A stretch of DNA of 16,472 nt, from positions 1 to 16,472 of the forward strand of contig CAAFEY010000161.1 of the NCBI GenBank assembly GCA_900761995.1, written 5' to 3'. The translations under genes were made by a program, and so were the position numbers. This document shows, piece after piece, positions 1 through 7,080 of the stretch. Within the stretch, counting starts at the first letter, position 1. Each line of letters begins with the position of its first letter. A model generated the notes under the pieces. The model did not search any database and had not been told where the DNA came from. It worked only from the letters and a program-made list of their open reading frames with translations. This stretch comes from an uncultured Collinsella sp. Its GTDB lineage: Bacteria; Actinomycetota; Coriobacteriia; Coriobacteriales; Coriobacteriaceae.

Positions 1-1
1 G

Positions 2-1024
2 CTACACCGTGAGGAACATCATCACGATGATCATGGCAAAGCCGATAAGGTCGGTCGGCAAAAACACCGTGCCCAGCATAACGGCGCTGGTGATGGTCGC
101 CGAAACCGGCTCCACAGTTCCGATGAGGCTCGCACGCACCGAGCCGATGTCCTTAACGCCCTGCATATAGAGCATGTAAGCAAAAAACGAGCCGATAACC
201 ACGAATACCGCGAGCGCCTCGACGCCGGCAGCGTCGAGTGCCGGCATATGCGCCCAAGGCTGCACGAAGACGCACGAGACCACGCCCGCCGTGAGCATTG
301 CCGAGCCCGTGACGATGGGGCTGCCGTATTCGGGCAGGATCTTGGCGGGAATCACCGCCATACACGCGGCGCTGACCGCACACATAAGACCTGCTGCCAG
401 GCCAAGCGGCGAGATATTCAGGCTGGTGGGGTCGCCGCCGGTGGCGATTAAAAAGGTTCCACCCAGAGCCAGGCCAATGCCGATGACTTCGCGAGTACGC
501 GGCATGCGGCGATCGATCGCGCAGGTGTAGCCCATGATGATAACGAGCTGCAGGCACTGGAGCACCGTCGCGGTTCCGGCGTTCGTCAGGCGCACGGCCG
601 AAAGATAGCAAAACTGGTTGAACAGCAGGCCAAAGGCGGTAAAGAGCAGCAGCTGCTTGCGATCGGCGGGCGTGGTCCAGAGCTTAATCAGGCGCTCGCG
701 GTCGCACGTAACAACCACGGCCATAAAGAGCAGGCCGGCGAGAATCTGCCGTATGCTCATAAGCCACAGCGTATCGACATGGTAGGTATCGAACAAAAAA
801 CTCGCGCTGGTGCCCGAGAAGCCCCAAAACGAACCGCCCACCAGCGTAGCCAAGACGCCCGTGATCATCTTGCGCGTCGAAGCGCTGTTCAGGCGGTCGC
901 GCCATGCGCGACGGGTGTTGCGGCTGAGCTCGTCGGTGCCCTCGGGCACATCAATGTTCGATATATCGGTCATCGGCACCGAAGCCCCTGCGCCTTCGAC
1001 CTGCTCGACACACTCTTTGCTCAT
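2..1024 (-). CDS. EamA/DMT-family transporter, complete (340 aa)
   Basis: Predicted inner-membrane permease of the drug/metabolite transporter superfamily; substrate unknown. About ten hydrophobic segments fall into two EamA repeats, roughly residues 54-190 and 205-338, after a charged, probably cytoplasmic N-terminus of about 50 residues. The second repeat carries the family-typical EPVSA at 305-309 (seen). The start chosen is the ATG at 1024, because GGGGGAG lies just upstream of it; the frame stays open to 1231, but I see no ribosome site there and treat that stretch as leader. The stop is a TAG at 2-4, so the gene is complete although it touches the window edge. Fold is secure; specificity cannot be read from sequence. 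Confidence 0.9.
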   Translation of the reverse strand: MSKECVEQVEGAGASVPMTDISNIDVPEGTDELSRNTRRAWRDRLNSASTRKMITGVLATLVGGSFWGFSGTSASFLFDTYHVDTLWLMSIRQILAGLLFMAVVVTCDRERLIKLWTTPADRKQLLLFTAFGLLFNQFCYLSAVRLTNAGTATVLQCLQLVIIMGYTCAIDRRMPRTREVIGIGLALGGTFLIATGGDPTSLNISPLGLAAGLMCAVSAACMAVIPAKILPEYGSPIVTGSAMLTAGVVSCVFVQPWAHMPALDAAGVEALAVFVVIGSFFAYMLYMQGVKDIGSVRASLIGTVEPVSATITSAVMLGTVFLPTDLIGFAMIIVMMFLTV

Positions 1025-1255
1025 TCCACTCCCCCGAAACAGTCTGGAAGCAATTCGGCTTACCTTACCACGGCGAAGGCACCAGCCGGAGGCTTGTCCG
1101 CTTATCGGTAGGACATTTCCGCAGGCGTCTTTCCATAGCTCGATACCGCAATGGCCTTGCATTATGCGACAGCCAAATCGCAGCAGCAGGCTCTTTTGAA
1201 ATGGATATGACAAAGCCCCCGAATTCCGCAATGTAAGCGATTTTTAAAAATGTTC
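1025..1255 (-). other. Long leader/upstream region of the transporter gene
   Basis: About 230 bases separate the transporter start from the promoter of the divergent tRNA gene. Read on the minus strand it contains small pairing blocks, for example TGTCC and GGACA enclosing an 11-base loop at about 1093-1113, followed by GC-rich pairable segments. I could not match it to any riboswitch class I know. It may simply be promoter plus an untranslated leader. Confidence 0.25.
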
Positions 1256-1284
1256 TTGCCACCGAGTTCAGGCTCCGTTATATT
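1256..1284 (+). promoter_or_regulatory. Promoter of tRNA-Val
   Basis: TTGCCA at 1256-1261, a 17-base spacer and TATATT at 1279-1284 match the housekeeping sigma consensus well. The predicted start near 1291 leaves a leader of about 23 bases before the tRNA. Confidence 0.7.
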
Positions 1285-1313
1285 ATCCCTTGCGCGCTTG
1301 CGCACCCTTGATC

Positions 1314-1388
1314 GGGCGTTTAGCTCAGGGGGAGAGCGCTTCCCTGACACGGAAGAGGTCAGAAGTTCAAATCTTCTAACGCCCACCA
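1314..1388 (+). tRNA. tRNA-Val (anticodon GAC)
   Basis: A complete cloverleaf can be folded by eye. Acceptor stem GGGCGTT at 1314-1320 pairs with AACGCCC at 1378-1384. The D arm is GCTC/GAGC. The anticodon stem CTTCC/GGAAG encloses the loop CTGACAC, giving anticodon GAC (reads GUC, and GUU by wobble, valine). The T arm is AGAAG-TTCAAAT-CTTCT. The CCA end is encoded at 1386-1388. It stands alone with its own promoter and terminator. Confidence 0.96.
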
Positions 1389-1396
1389 AATGTTCA

Positions 1397-1433
1397 CAGC
1401 TCAGAGGCTATGTTCTCTGGGCTGTTTTGTTTT
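1397..1433 (+). terminator. Intrinsic terminator of tRNA-Val
   Basis: CAGCTCAGAG (1397-1406) pairs with CTCTGGGCTG (1415-1424) with one G-T wobble around an 8-base loop, followed directly by TTTTGTTTT. It lies 9 bases after the tRNA CCA end. Confidence 0.85.
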
Positions 1434-1687
1434 ATGTCGCCAAATCCGTTGGTAGCTCCAATAACCATTCCAATCGAGGCTGATACCGCCTCTACATAAC
1501 CGGCAATCATCCCGGCAGACCCTAAGCCGCTTCGATATCGTCGGCAATTACCCCCGCCACACCCAAAGTCGCCCAGACAACCCCGGCGATCGCCCCGATC
1601 AGCCCCAAAATCGCCCAAACAGCCTTGGCGACCGCCCGATCTGGCCTTCACAGGCCTCGCGACCACATCCGGATAACCTTCCCATAA
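1434..1687. other. Gene-free stretch with short degenerate repeats
   Basis: No convincing gene. The minus-strand reading frame through 1394-1666 gives a Gly/Arg/Cys-rich low-complexity translation with no ribosome site, so I do not call it. The DNA is rich in CCCC and TCGCC words. Confidence 0.5.
1565..1641. repeat. Imperfect tandem repeat, two units, period about 42
   Basis: Unit 1 (1565-1600) and unit 2 (1607-1641) align over about 35 bases, sharing TCGCCCA, a GGCGA core and CCGATC ends, with a few substitutions and one indel. Further CGGCAAT and CCCCGCC words upstream (about 1500-1560) look like more decayed relatives. Origin unknown. Confidence 0.45.
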
Positions 1688-1871
1688 TCAGGTCTAATAC
1701 TTTTCCCAAGAAGTGAACGACCTAATTTGGCCCCCCGAAGCATCCACACTTTTTGAAGCCAAAACCGCAGGATTCCAATGACAAAACCGCAGGAAATAAA
1801 CCACCAAAGGTGTCGATGTTTCGGGGGTCCGTTTTGACTCGTTCACTTCTCGGGAAAAGTATTAGACCTGA
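1688..1871. mobile_element. MITE-like 184-bp inverted-repeat element
   Basis: The two ends, 1688-1720 and 1839-1871, are 33-base inverted repeats with a single mismatch, each starting TCAGGTCTAATAC. The similarity continues inward on both sides with the same spacing after a divergent 10-base block: CCCCCCGAAGCATCCACAC on the left against ACCCCCGAAACATCGACAC on the complement of the right. This makes arms of about 70 bases. The centre has CAAAACCGCAGGA-like words twice in the same orientation (about 1760 and 1783). It holds no coding capacity. No clear target-site duplication is visible beyond CATAA/CAATAA at the flanks, so mobility is inferred from shape only. It could instead be a chromosomal repeat family or a structured RNA. 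Confidence 0.6.
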
Positions 1872-1907
1872 CAATAACGCCTTTGGCCCCACGCCCAGCA
1901 ACCGCCC

Positions 1908-3011
1908 CTACCAATGTTGACGCGCCTCGATTACGGTCTGCCAAAGCTTAAACCGCTTCGTTTCGACGCGCTTGAGGGCAAAGTATCGCTGCTCCTCGCT
2001 CATGGGCTTGTTAAAAATGGGTCGCTTGTTCCGATGCAGCTTCCGTCGGATGCGTTCGCACAGCCGGATGAGCCTGTCGTAGTCATTTGCCTGGTCAGTC
2101 GTCACGGTGAAGTGTGCCACGCCGCTCAACAGCTCCAACTCGTTGCGGCGCTCGGCATCCTTGTAAATCTTCTCGCGCCCGTCATGAATGGCATCGCTGT
2201 CGTAATCGACCATCGCGGTCAGCACCTCTGGCAGCAGCCCGGCCTTTACTTTATCCATGCCCACTTCAACTTTAGCCGTAAGCGTTATATCGGGCGTGCG
2301 CTCCAACACGCGAAGCTTGCGATTGCGCCCGTCATTGTATCCATCGCGAATGAAGACCTTCTTGTTGAGTTCGGCCTTGCCCAATGCATACCCGCCGTAG
2401 CGCGCAGGCAGCGACATAAACATGCAGAGCCCCGACTCCCTCGGAGAGCGCGACCCCTCGATCACATATGCAAGCAGCGCCTTTGCCTTCGCGAGACCCC
2501 TCACCTTGGGGGACTTCTCGATATACGCCGCGATGAGCTCCTTAGTCGTGAGCCTGCCATCGCGCATGCCCGCATCCCTACTTGTTACCCCACCGGGAGC
2601 AAGGTTATCCAGCCGGTAATCCGATGTCATCGCATAGCCGGCATAGACGGCCGCCGCCGCATCGCCATCGTGCACAGCCTGCAAAAACGCCAGCTCGGGA
2701 GAGCACACATACGCATCAAGGTCGCCCATCCAGTGGCCCAGCGAGATAAACGAACCCGCCGGGAGCTCGTTGGTGCATAGATGCGTCTTAACATGTTTGC
2801 TCCGCCGACGGCCGGCGCGCGACGGCACCAGCAAATCCAGCGTTTCGATCCCCAGGTCATAGTGATCGATAGCCTCCCGCGCTTCTTGGTCCAAGAGCGC
2901 ACAGGCACCTGCAATCGACACGACCTCTGGCTCCGAATCCCCAAAGCGAGGGTTCGGCATGTGCGCCAACAGCGCCAATGCGGCGTTATGCGAAACGATA
3001 AAGTACCTCAT
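1908..3011 (-). CDS. AbiEi-like protein with C-terminal DUF559/nuclease-like domain (367 aa)
   Basis: Function unproven. The middle part (about residues 55-125) resembles the AbiEi-type region, with a basic stretch AGRRRSKHVKTH at 66-77 and the CSPELAFLQ motif at 103-111 that recalls the SPERAL signature of AbiEi antitoxins. Residues 180-216 carry EGSRSPRES and LPARYGGYALGKAELN. The last third (about 264-325) has a hydrophobic strand ending in VDYDSDAIHDG, then D285 and R288, then a short strand HFTVTTDQ. This layout recalls DUF559/Vsr-like PD-(D/E)xK nuclease folds (family knowledge plus inference). The start is the ATG at 3011; its ribosome site is weak. No partner toxin is next to it. I associate this architecture with lineage-specific Coriobacteriia paralogues, from memory only. 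It could be a defence-related nuclease or a DNA-binding regulator. Confidence 0.6.
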   Translation of the reverse strand: MRYFIVSHNAALALLAHMPNPRFGDSEPEVVSIAGACALLDQEAREAIDHYDLGIETLDLLVPSRAGRRRSKHVKTHLCTNELPAGSFISLGHWMGDLDAYVCSPELAFLQAVHDGDAAAAVYAGYAMTSDYRLDNLAPGGVTSRDAGMRDGRLTTKELIAAYIEKSPKVRGLAKAKALLAYVIEGSRSPRESGLCMFMSLPARYGGYALGKAELNKKVFIRDGYNDGRNRKLRVLERTPDITLTAKVEVGMDKVKAGLLPEVLTAMVDYDSDAIHDGREKIYKDAERRNELELLSGVAHFTVTTDQANDYDRLIRLCERIRRKLHRNKRPIFNKPMSEEQRYFALKRVETKRFKLWQTVIEARQHW

Positions 3012-3308
3012 GGCGCGAAGATAGCACGCACGCCGGTGGCGGCCGGCGGTTCTGTTGAGTTTTCGGTAAACGACCGGCGACTTTTCGCTGAGGTGCGTCC
3101 AAAGTGTTCATTCGCCGATGCCTAAACCGCAATCCGTCAAGCTTTTGGCAAGGTTGCCGCCCAACTGGCCAAAAGCCGACCATCTACTTGCCAATTTATC
3201 CAGGGCGCAACCAACCAGTCCGCACCGCGGCTTCTCGGCAAAACGCCACAGCGTCCACACCCTGCGGTATCCTTGAGCCACTTACACCTGCAGCACCAAG
3301 GAGCCACC
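3012..3308. other. Divergent intergenic region between the AbiEi-like and DUF5710 genes
   Basis: About 300 bases with no gene I would call. The notable element is a perfect 9-base inverted repeat, GCTTTTGGC (3141-3149) and GCCAAAAGC (3168-3176), with an 18-base spacer, which could be an operator or a weak hairpin. No strong promoter pair is obvious. Confidence 0.4.
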
Positions 3309-3995
3309 ATGCGCACCGAGCTCGATGTCCCTTTTTCACACAAAGAAGAAGCCAAGGCGTTGGGCGCCAAATGGGACCGGATCAAGAAGATCTGGTATGT
3401 ACCCAGCGGCGTCAACCCCGAGCCCTTTGCCGAGTGGCTGCCCGGCGTTGACCGATCCGACCCCTCAGCGCCGTATATATATCTAGTACTGGGCAAGCGC
3501 GAGTGCTGGAAGTGTCACAAAGAGACCTCGGTCGCGGCCTTCGGCATTCCCTATCGAGCCGATAACGACGAGAGCATCGCCATCGCGCACGCGCCCAACG
3601 AAGCTGGGCACATTGCCATCGACACGGCCAACGCCAACGCACTCGCCATCGTGCCCGCTCTTGGCTGCGTGCCGGGCGAGATCCGCGACTACCTTCATAA
3701 GCGCTGCGGCTACAAGCCCGTAGGCGCGCGAGCCTCCAAAGCCCCGTCGCTCAGCAACACGTGCACCAGTTGCGACGCGCTGCAAGGCAGCCGCTATCTG
3801 TTCGAAGAGCCCTCGTCCCCGTTTGCCCTCACTGCCATCAACAAGCTGCCGGCACTGGAGTTTGTGCGCGTCGAAGTTGCCGGCGTCTTTGGCGTCCCGG
3901 CCACGCGCACCGACTTTGACCAGGCGCTCTTTACCTGGGCACGCGACCATCACGCCGAGTTCCATAAGCAGCTCGGTGAGGGGATTTATTTGTAG
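3309..3995 (+). CDS. DUF5710-domain protein with two CxxC pairs (228 aa)
   Basis: The N-terminus (about residues 3-45) is a DUF5710-type module: VPFSHKEEAKALGAKWD followed by KIWYVPSG. This small module is found at the ends of plasmid primases, helicases and many uncharacterised proteins and may bind nucleic acid (family knowledge, function not established). The rest is unrecognised, but has CWKC at 66-69 and CTSC at 152-155, which could together hold a zinc ion (inference). No membrane segment or signal peptide is seen. The start is the ATG at 3309, preceded by AAGGAG five bases away; an in-frame TTG at 3273 has no comparable site and is rejected. Transcribed toward the restriction endonuclease gene, with 51 bases between the two stops. 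Confidence 0.8.
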   Translation: MRTELDVPFSHKEEAKALGAKWDRIKKIWYVPSGVNPEPFAEWLPGVDRSDPSAPYIYLVLGKRECWKCHKETSVAAFGIPYRADNDESIAIAHAPNEAGHIAIDTANANALAIVPALGCVPGEIRDYLHKRCGYKPVGARASKAPSLSNTCTSCDALQGSRYLFEEPSSPFALTAINKLPALEFVRVEVAGVFGVPATRTDFDQALFTWARDHHAEFHKQLGEGIYL

Positions 3996-4021
3996 GGGCA
4001 ACATCGAGGTATCGAGGAGCA

Positions 4022-4056
4022 GGGGCTGTTAAATAATCTCGAAACGCTACAGCCCC
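4022..4056. terminator. Possible bidirectional terminator between convergent genes
   Basis: GGGGCTGT (4022-4029) and ACAGCCCC (4049-4056) form a perfect 8-bp stem with a 19-base A/T-richer loop. It lies between the two converging stop codons and overlaps the end of the endonuclease gene. There is no long T run, so termination strength is doubtful. Confidence 0.35.
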
Positions 4057-5552
4057 AGAATATGCTCCAGGTAGCCCTTGTTGAACCAGAACGATTGCTT
4101 CGTCATCCAACGCCCGTCGGGCAGTTCGTAAGCATTCCTTGCGATGTCACCGATCTCTGTTCCATCGGCAAACTTGTAAGCCGCTTTTGACGTATGCGGA
4201 CGAACGTGAACAATTGGATTGTCTGCCATACCGGGCAGGTTGTTAGTCACTTTGAGCTTTCCGCTCGCATCCCGATACGGATTGAGCTCAACGCCCTCAC
4301 GTATTACCTTTCGCGTCTCATCCCAACAAGCTTTCGCAGGGCCTTCGATTTCGTTTTCTCCCATCGCCCAGAACAAACAACGGTCGAGACGCAGCACGCC
4401 ATCGTGGTCCTCGCGAAACACAACGAAGAAGAAGCGATTGGTCTCAAGGCACGCATGAAAAGGCGACGTTTCCCAGTCTTCCTCGATCAAACGCTTGAAC
4501 TCAAACGGCGGGAACGACATAGCCTGCTCGATGTGCCCCCTGTTGTTAACTCGAACAGTTCGAACGGAAATGCCTGCCTTGACGAATTCCTCGGCAGCAC
4601 TGTTTTTGATTCCGAGCATGCGATAGACAAGCGTTGTCCACTGCGCCTTATTGCCCGTGTACTCCAGTCCATACTGTTCGGCAATTTGACGATCGGTCTC
4701 ACCGTAATGGCGCTCGATAAGTCCAGTTACGTAACTTTCGAAATCGATAGACTTGCCATCGTCCTGAACAATGCTCTCCCCGACTCGCGGAGCACCGAGG
4801 ACATAAGTATGGAGCACATAGTCCATATACGAGCGCTTGAGGGAAAAGGCGCGACGCTTTGCGCGATGGCGCTCAATCTCGCCCGTATCGGTATTGAAGT
4901 ATTCATAATACTGGTCCGCCCACATTGTGGCCTCAGTTGCGCCCTTCGTGCAAGCACCCAGATAAGTCGTCATGCCTTCTGAAAGCTCGTCCGCACGGCC
5001 ATCCTGAATATAGGAAATGATCTTCTCGTAGTCGGCGCGAATGATTTTCATGTCCTCTTCGGGCAGACGAACCATGACCGCACGCTCAATGCGTTGGTCG
5101 TATTTATCGATGGAACGATCTCGGCCGTAGTAAATCAACAGGATATTGCTGAGTTTGGTCTTGAGGTGAGAACTGTCGTAGTCGAGCGAAACAGGTCGGT
5201 CATAAGGAATCATGGTCAGGACAAGGCGCTCGCCAGCAGACTTCCGGCCGTTCTTGAGCACATCAAAACACGTTGCCTTGAGCTCAACGCCCGCCTCGGG
5301 AAAGTCGGGGCGATCGTCACTATTGGCCTTGTAGCCAAAGTAACGTTCTTCGATAAGAGTGCCCATACCGCCTTTGTACTTCTTGGAGCCAAAGTCCTTG
5401 GGCGCACTCTCCCCCTCCGGAGCAATACCGAGCTCGAGAATATCGCGGAACGTCATGCCATCGAGATTGGCAGCATAGCGCTCAATACTTGAGGGGTCAG
5501 AAAAATCAGTATCGTCAAGCATGCGCTTGAAATCGAGGCGCTTCTTAGACAC
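4047..5552 (-). CDS. Sau3AI-type restriction endonuclease (501 aa)
   Basis: Type II endonuclease of the MutH/Sau3AI family, predicted to cut GATC. The N-terminal catalytic domain shows GGMGTLIEERYFG (61-73) followed by D83, E90 and K92 in DFPEAGVELKA. The D-x6-E-x-K spacing equals that of MutH (Asp70, Glu77, Lys79), with E68 or E69 as the likely upstream acidic residue. Its 501 residues match the roughly 490 of Sau3AI, whose C-terminal half is a second, non-catalytic MutH-like domain; here residues of about 280-501 would correspond. The start is a GTG at 5552 with GGAGG upstream. It is divergent from a cytosine-5 methyltransferase gene 140 bases away, which completes the system. The target sequence is inferred from family only; the key active-site residues are intact. 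Confidence 0.9.
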   Translation of the reverse strand: MSKKRLDFKRMLDDTDFSDPSSIERYAANLDGMTFRDILELGIAPEGESAPKDFGSKKYKGGMGTLIEERYFGYKANSDDRPDFPEAGVELKATCFDVLKNGRKSAGERLVLTMIPYDRPVSLDYDSSHLKTKLSNILLIYYGRDRSIDKYDQRIERAVMVRLPEEDMKIIRADYEKIISYIQDGRADELSEGMTTYLGACTKGATEATMWADQYYEYFNTDTGEIERHRAKRRAFSLKRSYMDYVLHTYVLGAPRVGESIVQDDGKSIDFESYVTGLIERHYGETDRQIAEQYGLEYTGNKAQWTTLVYRMLGIKNSAAEEFVKAGISVRTVRVNNRGHIEQAMSFPPFEFKRLIEEDWETSPFHACLETNRFFFVVFREDHDGVLRLDRCLFWAMGENEIEGPAKACWDETRKVIREGVELNPYRDASGKLKVTNNLPGMADNPIVHVRPHTSKAAYKFADGTEIGDIARNAYELPDGRWMTKQSFWFNKGYLEHILGL

Positions 5553-5692
5553 GGGATACCTCCGAAACTCGCAACTAACCTCATGGTAGTTCAGAGCAAC
5601 TACTAACGCCCAGAAAATTGAGGTCTTGATTGTCCCCTCGATCGGTTATTGTTGTGACCACCATAACCGGACACAGCAGCGATTGGAGAAAC
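5553..5692. promoter_or_regulatory. Shared divergent control region of the R-M pair
   Basis: This 140-base region must carry both promoters; no separate controller (C) protein gene is present. A perfect inverted repeat GTAGTT-N6-AACTAC lies at 5586-5603, and related AACTAAC words occur at 5573-5579 and 5599-5606. A weak methyltransferase promoter is possible: TTGATT at 5626-5631 and TATTGT at 5647-5652, spacing 15. A GATC at 5640-5643, the predicted site of the system, falls between these two boxes. Confidence 0.5.
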
Positions 5693-6955
5693 GTGTCTGA
5701 GATTAATATTGCCGAGCTTTTTGCGGGCGTCGGTGGATTTCGTTTGGGTCTCGAAGGCTATGCCGACCCTCGCCATCCCGAGTTTTATATGAAGCCCGCC
5801 GGCCCCTTCCGCACCATTTGGGCCAATCAGTGGGAGCCACCCGGAACCAAGGCGCGTCAGTTCGCGGCCCGTTGCTACATGGATCGCTTCGGCAATGATT
5901 CCGTCGTCAACAAAGACATCAATAAGGTCCTGGAGCAGGCCGAGGCGAAAGAAATCGAAATCCCCGATGTCCAAATGGTTGTTGGCGGTTTCCCCTGCCA
6001 AGACTACTCTGTCGCGCGTCCGCTCAATCAGGCACACGGCATCGAGGGCAAGAAGGGCGTCCTTTGGTGGGACATCTATCACTTCCTCGAAATGAAGAAG
6101 CCCAAGTTCGGTCTCTTTGAGAACGTCGACCGCCTGCTCAAGTCGCCCGCGTCTCAACGCGGTCGCGACTTCGCCATCATCCTAAGCTGTCTTGCCGACC
6201 TCGACTACACGGTCGAATGGCGCGTGGTCAACTCTGCCGAATACGGTTTCCCCCAGCGTCGCAAGCGTGTTTATATCTTCTGCGAAAAGGACGCTGGCAA
6301 GGTTGATCTCGTTAATCGCATGCACAACGGCGTCATGGCTAAAGCCTTCCCCGCCATCTATCCCGACGAGATGTCCGAGCTCGACGTTTTGCCCGACCCC
6401 TACGAGAACTCAACTCGTTTTGGCGTCGGCCAAAAGACCTCTCAATTCAAGAATGCTGGCGTCATGCAGGGCTGTCATGTTCTGACCTGCGACTTTGCCG
6501 AGGACTATCACGGTGAGCGCCACGTGCTTGGCGACGTGCTTGTCGACGAGGCTGATGTCCCGGAGCAGTTCTACATCTCCGACGAAAAGCTTCCCGACTG
6601 GCGCTACCTTAAGGGCAGCAAGCGTGAAGAGCGCACTAACAAAAAGACAGGCTTTACGTACACGTATTCCGAGGGAGCCATGAGCTTCCCGGATGCCACC
6701 GACAAGCCGAGCCGCACCATCCTCACAGGAGAAGGCGGCACGGGAGCGAGCCGCTTCAAGCACGTCATCGAATGTCCCGATGGCCGTTTCCGCCGTCTTG
6801 TTCCCGACGAGCTCGATCAGCTTCAGGGATTCCCGAAAGGTTGGACCGATACGGGCATGACCGACGGCCATCGGGCCTTCTGCATGGGCAACGCACTCGT
6901 CACCGGCGTGCCCCATCGCATTGGCGAAGCTATGGTCGAAGTGTACGGCCTCTAA
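5693..6955 (+). CDS. DNA (cytosine-5-)-methyltransferase, Sau3AI-system partner (420 aa)
   Basis: Transfers a methyl group from S-adenosylmethionine to C5 of cytosine, protecting host DNA from the divergent endonuclease; target predicted as GATC from the partner. All core motifs are visible: motif I FAGVGGF (10-16), motif IV with the catalytic Cys in PCQ (101-103), motif VI ENV (143-145), motif VIII PQRRKR (187-192), a target-recognition region of about 230-335, motif IX around SRTILTGEGG (340-349), and motif X from GNALVTGVPHRIG (399-411). The start is the GTG at 5693, preceded by GGAG four bases away and placing motif I at the usual distance; the open frame upstream to 5630 lacks a ribosome site. 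Both genes of the pair begin GTG-TCT. A strong terminator follows. Confidence 0.93.
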   Translation: MSEINIAELFAGVGGFRLGLEGYADPRHPEFYMKPAGPFRTIWANQWEPPGTKARQFAARCYMDRFGNDSVVNKDINKVLEQAEAKEIEIPDVQMVVGGFPCQDYSVARPLNQAHGIEGKKGVLWWDIYHFLEMKKPKFGLFENVDRLLKSPASQRGRDFAIILSCLADLDYTVEWRVVNSAEYGFPQRRKRVYIFCEKDAGKVDLVNRMHNGVMAKAFPAIYPDEMSELDVLPDPYENSTRFGVGQKTSQFKNAGVMQGCHVLTCDFAEDYHGERHVLGDVLVDEADVPEQFYISDEKLPDWRYLKGSKREERTNKKTGFTYTYSEGAMSFPDATDKPSRTILTGEGGTGASRFKHVIECPDGRFRRLVPDELDQLQGFPKGWTDTGMTDGHRAFCMGNALVTGVPHRIGEAMVEVYGL

Positions 6956-6966
6956 GGCAAGCAATC

Positions 6967-7001
6967 CGGAGCCGGCAGTTCACGCTGTCGACTCCGTTTT
7001 T
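6967..7001 (+). terminator. Intrinsic terminator after the methyltransferase
   Basis: CGGAGCCGGCAG (6967-6978) pairs with CTGTCGACTCCG (6985-6996) with one mismatch and one G-T wobble around the loop TTCACG, followed by TTTTT. It lies 12 bases after the stop codon. Confidence 0.85.
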
Positions 7002-7017
7002 CCACCCCACTCACCTG

Positions 7018-7023
7018 TATACT
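7018..7023 (+). promoter_or_regulatory. Probable -10 box for the 163-residue gene
   Basis: TATACT at 7018-7023 is one base from TATAAT and lies 58 bases before the start codon, just after the methyltransferase terminator. I see no convincing -35 at the expected distance. The same hexamer precedes the M16C gene at 9713. Confidence 0.4.
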
Positions 7024-7080
7024 GATGTAGCACGTGTTTCATCCGGGCTTGTTGGGCCGGGTCGTTCATGGGAGGGTCTT

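Noticed and set aside
1025..1231. N-terminal extension of the transporter
   Set aside because: The frame is open, but the strong ribosome site is at the ATG at 1024 and the extension has no transporter-like features.
1314..1388. tRNA-Val as attachment site of an integrated element
   Set aside because: I found no second copy of the tRNA 3' end in the window and no integrase gene.
1394..1666. 90-residue minus-strand reading frame
   Set aside because: Low-complexity Gly/Arg/Cys translation over a decayed tandem repeat, no ribosome site, and it runs across the tRNA terminator.
5603..6157. 184-residue minus-strand frame over the methyltransferase
   Set aside because: Antisense shadow of a gene with all cytosine-5 methyltransferase motifs.
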